From contig NC_019738.1 in NCBI RefSeq assembly GCF_000317515.1, positions 5,792,001 to 5,856,000 of the forward strand: a DNA stretch of 64,000 bases, written 5' to 3'. The notes under the pieces were generated by a model. That model worked only from the letters and a program-made list of their open reading frames with translations, searched no databases and was not told where the DNA came from. Shown one piece after another: positions 35,851-43,944 of the stretch. Source of the DNA: Allocoleopsis franciscana PCC 7113 (lineage in GTDB: Bacteria; Cyanobacteriota; Cyanobacteriia; Cyanobacteriales; Coleofasciculaceae). Made by a program: the position numbers and the translations under genes. Numbering within the stretch: the stretch's first letter is position 1; every line of letters starts with the position of its first letter.

Positions 35851-38800
35851 TCATATCGACAGACTTAATTGAGAACCTTGCTCACTTTTACGCACTTCAA
35901 TTCTGGTCTGGAACGCCTCTTTAAACTGAGGCATGTGCGTGACCGTCAAAATACAAGAAAAATCAGACGAGATCGCATTGATCGCCGCAATCAAGCGATC
36001 GCATCCTTCTGCATCCTGTGTCCCAAACCCCTCATCCACAATTAACATTTGTAACGAGGTTCCCGCCCGTTGCGCCAACAGTCGCGCTAAGGCAAGGCGA
36101 ATGGAAAAATTAATCCGAAACGCCTCGCCACCAGAGTAAGTTTCATAAGGTCGGGTACCATTCGCATCAGCAATCAGAATATCGAGAGTATCAATTAGTT
36201 TCGTGGTTTTCTTCGATGCCCTACGTCCTGCTCGTTGCGTGACAAATTGGATATGTAATTGATTGCCCGTCAGTCGTGCCAAAATATGATTGGCTTGTGC
36301 CTCCAGTTGAGGCAAAATATTCTCGATCATCAGGGCTTGGATACCATTTTTCCCAAAGGCGATCGCTAATTCCTGATGAACGCGATATTGCCGTTGCAGC
36401 TCTTGACATTGTTTGTGTTCTTCCTCATATTGCGTTTGCAGTGATTCCAATTGAGTTAATTGCTGTTGTAAACGCCCCTGCCCAGAAAGGTGTTCATCGA
36501 GTTGTCGTCGCCGTTGTTGCATCCCTAACTCTAAAGCTTGAAGTTCTGGAGTGGCGTCGGGATACTGTTCAATTTGCTTGACAATACTTTCAATTTGTGC
36601 AGTTATCCCCTCTTGCTCAGTACGCCGTGCTTGCCGTGTCTGCATCAGCGCTTGCAAACGTTGGCAGACTTGGGGATATTGTTGTTGAGCGGACACGACT
36701 TCCTGATAACGCAGTTGCCAGGATTGAGCTTGACGCACAGAAGCTCGAAGGGCGTTGTGTTCAGCTAAGTTATAGCCGATTTGTGCCATGTGTTCTTCGA
36801 GGGCATCGAGTTGCTGTTTGAGTTCAGAAGTCGTTTGCAACTCGTGCAGTGAACCTTGGAGGGCATCAAGTTGAGCTTGGAGTTGTGGCTTCTTGTCCTC
36901 AATTTGACGCCGACGTTTGAGTGCGTCTTCCAGCTTGGCTTGCTTAATTTCTGCCCAGCGCCAACGATCCACTTCGCTACGTGCTAAGGCGTGGGTTTGT
37001 TCACTGTAGTTGAGTTGCTGTAACTGAACTTCGATTTGTTGTAATTGTGCCTGTAAATCTACCGCATAAGCACCCGCATGAAGCGATCGCTCCAGTTGTT
37101 CCTTTTCCTCGGAAAGTTCATACAGCCGATCGTAAACTTCGTCTGTCGCTTCCAATCGGGCTTCCAATTGTCCTCGTTGTTCCAGTAACTTCTCGTAAGG
37201 AGACAGTTCTTGGGAGAGTTGGGCGTACTCATGTCTGAGAACCTGTAATTCTCGTTCACAGACGGTTAGCTGTTCTCGCACCAGCCAGAATTGCTCTTGA
37301 ACGCCCTGATGTTCGGTAGCGGTTTTCTGAATCACATGATGAGAGTGGGCTTCATCCAGAGGGCGATCACACAAAGGGCAAACCGCATTCTGCACTTGCA
37401 GCATCTCCATTTTTTGCGTAAGTTCTGCCAACTGCTTCTCATAACGCCGTTGGTTTTCCTGTAAGCGTTCTTGAAAGTGGCGACGTTCGAGTCCTTTTTC
37501 CTGCACTCGCTGTTGATAAACACGCTTTTTTTCTAGCTGTCCAATTTCTGCACCCACTTGTAGCACGGTTTGTCGCAACTCTGGGGTGACAGCAATTTGA
37601 GCATTGAGCTGTTTTTCAGAAGAATACAGTTCTTCTAATCTGGCGCTGAGTCGGGCTTGGGCACGATCCAGTTCAGTTTGTAGTGAGGTATGGCGTTGCA
37701 GTAGGGGAGAGACTTCCAGTTGCAAATGATCCAACTCAACCAAGCGCTTACGAGCGAGGTGCAGTTGCTCTAAAGCAGCGGATACTTCCCCGGAACGCGA
37801 GAGTGCGTCCTGAATTTCTTGTTCTTGAGGACGTAGGGCTGCGAGTTGCGCTTGTGTGTCGCGGATTTTTAAATTCAGTTCATTAATTTGTTGCGTTAAC
37901 TGTTGTTGTAGTTGCTGTTTTTGCTGTTGGGCTTCTTGGTAAGCTTGAAATTTGGCTGTGAAAATTTCTTCTTGTTGTTGCAGGTTGATGTATTGGGAAT
38001 AACCGGATTTGATTGCCTCTTCTTGACTTAGAAGGGTGGCAAGTTGGCGTTGTTGCGCTTCGGTGGCGGCGATGTCTTGAGTGAGGCGATCGCAATCCTG
38101 ACTCAAATTCTGCTCTTGTTGCCGGACAAAGGTCAACTGTTGTTGCCAGGTACTGCGTTGGTGTACAACGGCTTGCAGTTGTTGTAGTTGTTTTTGGTCT
38201 ATTTCTTGGGCTTGTTGCAGTTGTTGGAGAGTTGTTTTGAGCCGAGTTTGTTGTTCGAGTATCTCGTCTCGTTGCTCCAACTGCTGCTTGATTGTCTGCA
38301 AACTTTGCTCTAGCTGTTCCGCTTGACCTTTAAACTGTCGGGATAAATCTTTAGCCTGCTCCGCCAATGTTTCATACTGATCGAGTTTCAGTAAGTCAGC
38401 TAGAATTTGTTTGCGCTCACTCGGACGCCTGAGCATGAATTCATCGGCTCGACCTTGACGCAAATAAGCCGAATTAATAAATGTGTCGTAATCCAGCTTT
38501 AGATGATACAGAATTAGCTGCTGAGTGGCTCGGACGCCTTTTTCGGTTAATGAACGAAAGCCCCCTGCTGTTTCAATTTGAAATTCGAGAGAACTACTTT
38601 GTCCCCGGTGGCGAGTCCGAATAATACGATGGGTTTGCTGGTTGTTTTGAAAAATGAAATCGACCCGGACATCTTTCGCGCCGGCGTGGATGATATCATC
38701 TTCGGATTCAGCGCGGCTTTGCCCCCAAATCACCCAAGTAATTGCTTCGAGGAGGGAAGATTTACCCGCGCCATTCGGCCCGCAGATACAAGCTGTATGC

Positions 38801-38871
38801 AGACCGCGAAAGTCTAGGATGGCATCGCGGTAACTGAGAAAGTTTTTTAGGGTTAGTTGTAGCGGAATCAT
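35851..38871 (-). CDS. sbcC: Exonuclease SbcC (SMC-like ATPase of the Mre11-Rad50-type complex)
   Basis: 1006 residues, ATG start. Walker A is GPNGAGKSSLLEAI (33-46) after the typical LQLTLKNFLSYRDAILDF. Long Gln/Leu-rich coiled coils follow, with a zinc hook CPLC near residue 497 (NAVCPLCDRPLDEAHSHH). The C-terminal lobe has SGGEAFRINFSIRLALARLL, Walker B MLIVDEGFGTQDAEG, and a final ILTVTHMPQFKEAF. SbcC works with the SbcD nuclease on hairpin and blocked DNA ends. sbcD is not next to it in this window. The coiled coil is unusually rich in Gln. Transcribed alone. Confidence 0.93.
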   Translation of the reverse strand: MIPLQLTLKNFLSYRDAILDFRGLHTACICGPNGAGKSSLLEAITWVIWGQSRAESEDDIIHAGAKDVRVDFIFQNNQQTHRIIRTRHRGQSSSLEFQIETAGGFRSLTEKGVRATQQLILYHLKLDYDTFINSAYLRQGRADEFMLRRPSERKQILADLLKLDQYETLAEQAKDLSRQFKGQAEQLEQSLQTIKQQLEQRDEILEQQTRLKTTLQQLQQAQEIDQKQLQQLQAVVHQRSTWQQQLTFVRQQEQNLSQDCDRLTQDIAATEAQQRQLATLLSQEEAIKSGYSQYINLQQQEEIFTAKFQAYQEAQQQKQQLQQQLTQQINELNLKIRDTQAQLAALRPQEQEIQDALSRSGEVSAALEQLHLARKRLVELDHLQLEVSPLLQRHTSLQTELDRAQARLSARLEELYSSEKQLNAQIAVTPELRQTVLQVGAEIGQLEKKRVYQQRVQEKGLERRHFQERLQENQRRYEKQLAELTQKMEMLQVQNAVCPLCDRPLDEAHSHHVIQKTATEHQGVQEQFWLVREQLTVCERELQVLRHEYAQLSQELSPYEKLLEQRGQLEARLEATDEVYDRLYELSEEKEQLERSLHAGAYAVDLQAQLQQIEVQLQQLNYSEQTHALARSEVDRWRWAEIKQAKLEDALKRRRQIEDKKPQLQAQLDALQGSLHELQTTSELKQQLDALEEHMAQIGYNLAEHNALRASVRQAQSWQLRYQEVVSAQQQYPQVCQRLQALMQTRQARRTEQEGITAQIESIVKQIEQYPDATPELQALELGMQQRRRQLDEHLSGQGRLQQQLTQLESLQTQYEEEHKQCQELQRQYRVHQELAIAFGKNGIQALMIENILPQLEAQANHILARLTGNQLHIQFVTQRAGRRASKKTTKLIDTLDILIADANGTRPYETYSGGEAFRINFSIRLALARLLAQRAGTSLQMLIVDEGFGTQDAEGCDRLIAAINAISSDFSCILTVTHMPQFKEAFQTRIEVRKSEQGSQLSLSI

Positions 38872-39326
38872 TCAGGCTTTAATGCCTCACACTTTGTCAT
38901 GAGAAATGATGAGTACATCTGCACTTTGCCTAGTTTATCTACGTCAGAATCAGGTTTCTAGCCCTTGTGTCTTTAAGTTTACAATTATTAATAATTAAAT
39001 GAGGGTATTACTGACTAGGGGATAGAATTCGCCCATAGAAAAACAAACTCCTCCGCCGGAGTTTATCCGAGGACGGACTTGAAGAAAGCAGCTTAATTAA
39101 TATCGATCATGGGTAGCGGCTCTTAATGCCAGTGTCCTTCCCTTCATTGATAAACTGATAAACCGGATACTGTCTCAACCGCGAACCCCATGAGCGGATT
39201 GAGTAAGCTAAGCGTCGCAAAGGCGAAATTCACCCCTCTAATGGCACAAACTCGGTTACCGCTACAGAGTGATGAATTTTTAGAACTCAATGAACAAAAT
39301 AAAGCGGTAGCTAAGAGCACAAAAAA
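38872..39326. other. 455-bp spacer with a hairpin and a doubtful small frame
   Basis: AAACTCC-TCCGCC-GGAGTTT (39045-39064) is a perfect 7-bp hairpin without a T-run. A 46-codon frame at 39190-39330 (beginning MSGLSKLSVAKAKFTPLMAQ) has no ribosome binding site and runs into the likely promoter of the next gene, so I do not call it. Nothing else is seen. Confidence 0.35.
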
Positions 39327-39357
39327 TTGACTCTGCTTGATTGCAGGCTCATATATG
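39327..39357 (+). promoter_or_regulatory. Candidate promoter of the copy 3 stress gene
   Basis: TTGACT (39327-39332) and TATATG (39352-39357) are separated by 19 bases; CATATA two bases earlier gives 17. The ATG is 22 bases after the -10. The spacing makes it plausible but not proven. Confidence 0.35.
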
Positions 39358-39378
39358 CTTAACCAGAAGGAGGAAAGC

Positions 39379-39960
39379 ATGGCTGTAGGACGAATCCAAC
39401 GCGCTGTCGGCATTTTTTCTAACCGCCGCGATGCAGAACACGCGCTCACTGAACTGAGAGACGCCGGCTTTGACATGAATAAAGTATCTGTCATTGTCAA
39501 AAACGCAGACCCCAATGACCAGATTGGTGGTGCGGGTGTGAGCGATGGCAAAGAAGATCAAGTTGAAGGTGGAACTAAAGCCGGTGCAACGGCTGGTGCC
39601 GTAACGGGAGGTTTAATTGGTTTAGTCGGCGGCTTGAGTTTGTTGGCTATTCCTGGAGTCGGTCCTGTTGCAGAAGCGGGTATGCTTCTGGCTAACACCC
39701 TGTTAGGGGGTGCCATTGGTGCTGCGGGTGGTGCACTGGTTGGAGCACTCATTGGTTGGGGAGTTCCGGAAGATAAAGCTAAATATTATGACCAGCGAGT
39801 CTCTCAAGGGGATTATCTGATTATTGTCGAGAGTACCGCCGAGGACATCCTGAGAGCTGAAGCGATTCTAGAGAATCGAGGGGTTATGGATTGGGGTATC
39901 TATGATGCTGATTCACCCACAACAATGGGTCCGGGTGCGGGTCGAACGGGTGTGCTTTAG
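39379..39960 (+). CDS. YflT-type (general stress protein 17M-like) protein, copy 3
   Basis: 193 residues from the ATG at 39379, which has AAGGAGG eight bases upstream; the frame extends to 39337 but without a ribosome site. It has the same plan as the 2496 copy: IQRAVGIFSNRRDAEHALTE, FDMNKVSVIVKNADPND, Gly-rich hydrophobic stretches (GAVTGGLIGLVGGLSLLAI; LLGGAIGAAGGALVGALIG), GVPEDKAKYYDQRVSQGDYL and MDWGIYDAD. It resembles copy 1 (VYKQRLLRGDYLVIVEGTD) more than copy 2. It is monocistronic with its own terminator at 39995-40030. Confidence 0.75.
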   Translation: MAVGRIQRAVGIFSNRRDAEHALTELRDAGFDMNKVSVIVKNADPNDQIGGAGVSDGKEDQVEGGTKAGATAGAVTGGLIGLVGGLSLLAIPGVGPVAEAGMLLANTLLGGAIGAAGGALVGALIGWGVPEDKAKYYDQRVSQGDYLIIVESTAEDILRAEAILENRGVMDWGIYDADSPTTMGPGAGRTGVL

Positions 39961-39994
39961 TATCGGTTAAGAATTGATGCCAATCCTACTGGGT

Positions 39995-40030
39995 AGCCTG
40001 TTGCTTAGAGAGAAAGTGGCAGGCTTTTTG
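39995..40030 (+). terminator. Rho-independent terminator of the copy 3 stress gene
   Basis: AGCCTG (39995-40000) pairs with CAGGCT (40020-40025), extended by two T-G pairs, and is followed by TTTTG. It lies 35 bp after the stop codon. Confidence 0.75.
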
Positions 40031-40053
40031 TTGGTAAAGATTAAATCAAAAAT

Positions 40054-40067
40054 AATACAACTGTACT
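40054..40067 (+). promoter_or_regulatory. Degenerate LexA-like box
   Basis: AATACAACTGTACT differs from the cyanobacterial LexA consensus RGTACNNNDGTWCB at one position (A for the first G of the left half). It lies about 66 bp before the ATG at 40134. Weaker evidence than the perfect box at 10518. Confidence 0.3.
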
Positions 40068-40133
40068 GTCGAAAGTTCCCGTTGTAAAATCACGACACGG
40101 GCATACAAAATCATCGAAAAAATACCGACAGTC

Positions 40134-40757
40134 ATGGCAAAAGCTACAGTACAGTATACGACGAAGGATTTAAGAGAACTGGGCTTGTTTGTTGAAGTTC
40201 AAGGGCGAACCGACAATGATAAAACTCGACAAAAAGCCCTCGAAGAAATTCAACGCCGTATGGATGACCCAGAGGATGATACCTTGAATCGAGAAAGCTT
40301 TGCCGATGGGTTGAGTACTGAGGATTTAATTATGGTGGAGCCACCCCCCACTGACCCCTCACAGGAGAATGAACCAGAGGTGATTCAGGCTGTTAAAGCG
40401 ATCGCCACTTTAGCCGGTTTAAGGGGTTCCTTGGAAGAGGCTCATAAAGGCGCAGCCGAATTACGGCCTGTGATTGAGGCATTATTTTCTCCAGAACCGC
40501 TGACACCAGAACAGATGCAGCAGGCAATGGATAAAAACTTTTCCAAAACTTTAATTAAGTTTGCCGAAGCCAGAGCCGCTCATGATAAATTTCTGCCTAC
40601 CGCCGAGCAAGCGTGGGAACTCTTAGAACCGATGCTGCCGAAAGGCTCTAAAAACAGTGAGTCTGAGATGAATGAGTCGGAGACTGAAGCCACGTCCCCA
40701 GAATCCAAGGTACCGCCCAAGGATGCTAAAAATGGCAAAAAGACAGCAACGTCGTAA
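40134..40757 (+). CDS. Hypothetical acidic helical protein (207 aa)
   Basis: Family not recognised. ATG start. The N terminus (MAKATVQYTTKDLRELGLFV) leads into charged helices (DKTRQKALEEIQRRMDDPED), an acidic Pro-rich patch, then helical repeats (VIQAVKAIATLAGLRGSLEE; AHDKFLPTAEQAWELLEPML). It ends in a Ser/Glu-rich then Lys-rich tail (KVPPKDAKNGKKTATS). No membrane segment or known motif. The possible LexA-like box upstream is the only regulatory clue. Confidence 0.6.
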   Translation: MAKATVQYTTKDLRELGLFVEVQGRTDNDKTRQKALEEIQRRMDDPEDDTLNRESFADGLSTEDLIMVEPPPTDPSQENEPEVIQAVKAIATLAGLRGSLEEAHKGAAELRPVIEALFSPEPLTPEQMQQAMDKNFSKTLIKFAEARAAHDKFLPTAEQAWELLEPMLPKGSKNSESEMNESETEATSPESKVPPKDAKNGKKTATS

Positions 40758-40783
40758 CTTTTGTTAAGAGTAGATTATGCAAA

Positions 40784-40811
40784 ACTCCGTCCTGCTACAG
40801 GAGGACGGAGT
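40784..40811. terminator. 10-bp perfect hairpin after the 207-residue gene, possible terminator
   Basis: ACTCCGTCCT and AGGACGGAGT enclose GCTACAGG, 26 bp after the stop. The following CTTCATGC is only weakly T-rich, so it is either a weak terminator or an intergenic palindrome. The rest of the spacer to 41090 carries a 78-codon frame (40761-40997) that looks accidental. Confidence 0.45.
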
Positions 40812-41090
40812 CTTCATGCATTTGTCTATAACTTCATAAATCTCATCTTCCATACCCAGTTATCACGCATCGTGATTCCCCGATGGAAAGCTATGGGTGG
40901 ATGCTTACCTTTTCAACAGGATATAACAGAGAGACAAGGGAAATACCTGAATAGTGCAATCAGCGTAATACACTCTCGCTCACTTTCCAGGGGCTAAGAC
41001 AGTCGGTGCATCCTAACATTCAGTTGACAAGGGTCTTGAATGATCCAGACTTGGACGCACAGGAATTCATAGCAACGTAGGAAATTAACA

Positions 41091-43220
41091 ATGGCAAAGG
41101 TAGCACTCCTGATTGGGGTCAGCGAGTATGGGTCTGGATTGCACCCACTCCCTGACGCGGTGAAAGATGTCGAGGCAGTGCAGCAAGTTTTGCAGTCTTT
41201 CAAGATGGGCAGTTTTGACGAGGTGAAATACTTGTCAAATCCTAACCCCCCCGTGATGCGAGAGGCGATTGAAACATTGTTTTCAGACCGTACTCCCGAT
41301 GACTTAGTGCTGCTATTTTTTTCCGGTCATATTGTTTGGGATGAGAGCGGTAAAGTTTACTTTGCAACAGCCATCACTCCCAAAAGTCCTAGAGCGGAAC
41401 TGATTAGAGTCAGTGCTATTCCCATCAATTTTGTGCATGACTTAATCAGCCACAGCCCTTGTCAACACCATATTGTCATCTTAGATTGTTGTTTGAATTT
41501 GGTATCTGCCCCAGAAATAGCAACCCATGAGGAGCAGACGCTAGAGATCAAATCTTTATTGGATGCTAAAAGACAATCCACTCTTGCCTGTTTCACTCCG
41601 ATTCAGGAGTCCTTGGAAGCGAGAGACTATCCCCACTCTATCTATACCCGTTACTTAGTAGAGGGAATCAAAACAGGAGCCGCAGATCTCAATCAGGAAG
41701 GCTGGATTTCACTGAGTGAGTTACATGAGTACGCTACTCAAAGAACTCAAATCGCAGCTCCTGCCCTGAAACCAGAGTTTTATTCGGCTGAGGGTGGAGA
41801 TAAGATTGTACTGTTCAAAGCACCCCTTGATGACCCGAACCTCAAATACCGCAAAGCCGTGCATAGTTGGGTGAATGAGGGAAAAATTTCTCCTGCCGGT
41901 CGCTCTAGCTTGGATAAACTGGCTGGGAGTTTAGGTATTCACTCTCAAGAGTTTAGCGCGATCGAAGCGGAAGTCCTCAAACCTTATGACGAGTACCAGG
42001 AAAAGTTGCAGCTATATAAGCGGGAGTTGGCGAAAGTGATTAGCTATGACTACCCGTTGGCAACTCCAGAGCGCAAACAGTTAAGGATTATTCAACAGTG
42101 TTTAGGGCTTAGAGAGCAAGATGTCGCGCCGATTGAAGAGCAAATGACTTTGAGGCTAGCCCGTCTCCACGAATCTGAAGATGAGGCGGAGAAGTTCACT
42201 CCCACTCATAGTGATAGTCAGCCAGTGATTGTATCTTCGGGACAGAAGACAGTGCTGCAACACTCCACTCGCCTCCTAGCAGAAGAACCCTCTCCCTCAA
42301 CGCCGGAACCTGAGGATGAGGCGGAGAAGTTTACTCCAACTCATAGCGATAGTCAGCCAGTGGTTGCATCTTCAGGACAGAAAACGGTGCTGCAACAGTT
42401 CACTCGCCTGCTGCCGGAAGAACCCACTCCCTCAACGCCGGAATCTGAAGATGAGGCGGAGAAGTTCGCTCCAGCTCATAGTGACAACCAGCCAACCGTT
42501 GCATCTTCGGGACAGAAAACGGTGCTGCAACACTCCACTCGCCTCCTAGCAGAAGAACCCACTCCCCCAACACCGGAATCTGAGGATGAGGCGGAGAAGT
42601 TCACTCCAACTCCTAGTGATAGTCAGCCAGGGGTTGCATCTGCAACACAGAAGACAGTGCTGCAACAATCCACTCGTCTGCTGCCGGAAGAACCCACTCC
42701 CCAAACTCCTGCCGGAAACTTATCATCAAATTCCGCCGAGTCAAGCACTAACTCTGCTTCCGCTTCTGCTTTTCCTTATAAAGTCCTGATCCCCCTTGGA
42801 ATTGGAGGAGTTTTAGTCGCTGTCGCTTTAGCCGTTGGGATCTCTAGCCGCAATCCAGTAACACCTCCTGCTAATTTGGCAGATCAAGCCTCCTCATCAG
42901 CTAGCTCTTCCTCTCCGTCATCTGCGGCGGTCAAACATTCTAACCAGGAGACGAGTTCGACGGCTTCCCCATCGCCAAAAAGCCAAAATTGCATGATATT
43001 TGTAAATGGCAATCTCCGCTCTGAGCCGATTGCACTTGAGAGTGAAGTGATTGAATCCTTCAAGGGTGCGCTCCCAGTGACGGGCAAGCGGACTGATAAG
43101 GGCTGGATACAAGTGAAACTGTCCAGTGGTAAATTAGCTTGGGCGCACCCAGGCATTATATCCAGTGCCAGCGAGAGAGAAATGGAAACTTGCCTAACTC
43201 TAAAGAGGAATAGTAATTAA
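41091..43220 (+). CDS. Caspase-like (metacaspase/orthocaspase) protease with 45-residue repeats, membrane helix and SH3-like C terminus
   Basis: 709 residues, ATG start with GTAGG upstream. The peptidase C14 domain is at 1-245: MAKVALLIGVSEYGSGLHPL, His80 in LLFFSGHIVW, and Cys133-Cys134 in VILDCCLNL. A helical module follows at about 250-360 (KYRKAVHSWVNEGKISPAGR; LGLREQDVAPIEEQMTLRLA). Four 45-residue repeats (361-540) read DEAEKF.P..SD.QP...S..QKTVLQ.(S/F)TRLL.EEP.P.TP. A single membrane helix (about 564-586; LIPLGIGGVLVAVALAVGI) and a C-terminal SH3-like domain (about 643-705; GNLRSEPIALESEVIESFKG, DKGWIQVKLSSGKLAWAHPG) complete it. Orthocaspases cut after Arg/Lys; the role here is unknown. 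The usual HSG after the catalytic Cys is LNL, so activity needs proof. Confidence 0.88.
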   Translation: MAKVALLIGVSEYGSGLHPLPDAVKDVEAVQQVLQSFKMGSFDEVKYLSNPNPPVMREAIETLFSDRTPDDLVLLFFSGHIVWDESGKVYFATAITPKSPRAELIRVSAIPINFVHDLISHSPCQHHIVILDCCLNLVSAPEIATHEEQTLEIKSLLDAKRQSTLACFTPIQESLEARDYPHSIYTRYLVEGIKTGAADLNQEGWISLSELHEYATQRTQIAAPALKPEFYSAEGGDKIVLFKAPLDDPNLKYRKAVHSWVNEGKISPAGRSSLDKLAGSLGIHSQEFSAIEAEVLKPYDEYQEKLQLYKRELAKVISYDYPLATPERKQLRIIQQCLGLREQDVAPIEEQMTLRLARLHESEDEAEKFTPTHSDSQPVIVSSGQKTVLQHSTRLLAEEPSPSTPEPEDEAEKFTPTHSDSQPVVASSGQKTVLQQFTRLLPEEPTPSTPESEDEAEKFAPAHSDNQPTVASSGQKTVLQHSTRLLAEEPTPPTPESEDEAEKFTPTPSDSQPGVASATQKTVLQQSTRLLPEEPTPQTPAGNLSSNSAESSTNSASASAFPYKVLIPLGIGGVLVAVALAVGISSRNPVTPPANLADQASSSASSSSPSSAAVKHSNQETSSTASPSPKSQNCMIFVNGNLRSEPIALESEVIESFKGALPVTGKRTDKGWIQVKLSSGKLAWAHPGIISSASEREMETCLTLKRNSN
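42171..42710 (+). repeat. Four tandem 135-bp repeats inside the caspase gene
   Basis: Units start at 42171, 42306, 42441 and 42576, each beginning GAA.CTGA.GATGAGGCGGAG. They are in frame and each encodes 45 residues. Identity between units is high at DNA level, including synonymous positions, which points to recent expansion or gene conversion. Confidence 0.85.
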
Positions 43221-43387
43221 TCTTCCTTTTGGCTATTCGAGTAACCCGCTTCAACTGGAGACTCAAACTGGCGTCGCACCCTTTCCAGACGCTCAGTAAT
43301 CGTATCGATTCTTTGCTTGACGGTCGTAGGGTCAATGCTCAACCAAATCGTTGGGTTACCTTTATTTGCTTTGCGTCTACTATTCAC
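43217..43387 (-). CDS. Possible 56-residue protein converging on the caspase gene
   Basis: GTG start at 43387 and TAA at 43219-43217, overlapping the caspase stop codon by three bases. The product has NSRRKANKGNPTIWLSIDP, then a charged helix TTVKQRIDTITERLERVRRQ and FESPVEAGYSNSQKED. Composition is like real coding DNA and better than the plus-strand frame at 43229-43453. No strong ribosome binding site is seen. It could be a gene or the end of a decayed one. Confidence 0.4.
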   Translation of the reverse strand: MNSRRKANKGNPTIWLSIDPTTVKQRIDTITERLERVRRQFESPVEAGYSNSQKED

Positions 43388-43734
43388 ATCAATGTTATGT
43401 CAACTTCTTGTTTCAATTCTTACTGGCACCAAGCTCTACAACTTCTTTCTTAGGATAGATGAGGAAATATCCTTTATAATCTCTTAAGATTCAGGGGATT
43501 GACTAATCTTACTAAAGAGATATATCTCTAGGTAGGGTTTGCCCAAGTTGGGCGATCGCTCATTACCTCTTGGAGTTGATTAATCGGATCAGCTTGCTGT
43601 ACCCAAAGGGGTGAAATGTATCTGCTATTACAAAGGATGGATACATTCATCTAACACTTTAGGGAGTTTGGTGCAGGCATACAAACTTGTCAAAATTTTG
43701 GGGATAAGTTAAGTATGAAAATTGCCTCACTGCC
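43388..43734. other. 347-bp spacer, no feature identified
   Basis: AT-rich, stop codons in all frames at short intervals. No repeat or hairpin of note. Confidence 0.3.
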
Positions 43735-43905
43735 ATGCCAGAATATCCGACAGATAAAATGCAGGTTGCGAACAAGCAACATTACGGAGACACTGCACAG
43801 CTTATTGCTGACATGAATGAGCTAATTGCTAGAATCAAGCAACTGAGAATTTGTATAGCTTTGTATTTAGTCTCAAATGATGTAGAAAACCGGAAGTTTC
43901 CCTAA
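43735..43905 (+). CDS. Possible 56-residue helical microprotein ending inside a hairpin
   Basis: ATG 43735, TAA 43903-43905. The product reads MPEYPTDKMQVANKQHYGDT, then an amphipathic heptad-like helix AQLIADMNELIARIKQLRIC, and a hydrophobic IALYLV. No strong Shine-Dalgarno site is visible. The stop codon lies exactly in the loop of a 12-bp palindrome (43891-43918), so the last codons form the left arm. Function unknown. Confidence 0.4.
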   Translation: MPEYPTDKMQVANKQHYGDTAQLIADMNELIARIKQLRICIALYLVSNDVENRKFP

Positions 43906-43918
43906 AGGGAAACTTCCG
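43891..43918. terminator. Perfect 12-bp hairpin, bidirectional terminator
   Basis: CGGAAGTTTCCC-TAAA-GGGAAACTTCCG. On the minus strand it is followed by GTTTTCT and lies 27 bp after the stop of the 43945-44757 gene. On the plus strand a weak TTAAATCT follows. It probably ends transcription from both sides. Confidence 0.7.
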
Positions 43919-43944
43919 TTAAATCTATGTTTTGACGGCGATCT

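Noticed and set aside
39144-39551. Minus-strand 135-codon frame before and over the copy 3 stress gene
   Set aside because: Half of it is antisense to a gene with a strong ribosome site, and it has no family pattern.
40761-40997. 78-codon frame after the 207-residue gene
   Set aside because: Contains the 40784-40811 hairpin and has no ribosome site or protein pattern.
42171-42710. Tandem repeats considered as a CRISPR array
   Set aside because: Repeats are 135 bp, contiguous, in frame and without spacers; they encode protein.
43229-43453. Plus-strand 74-codon frame after the caspase gene
   Set aside because: No ribosome site; the opposite frame at 43217-43387 looks more like protein.
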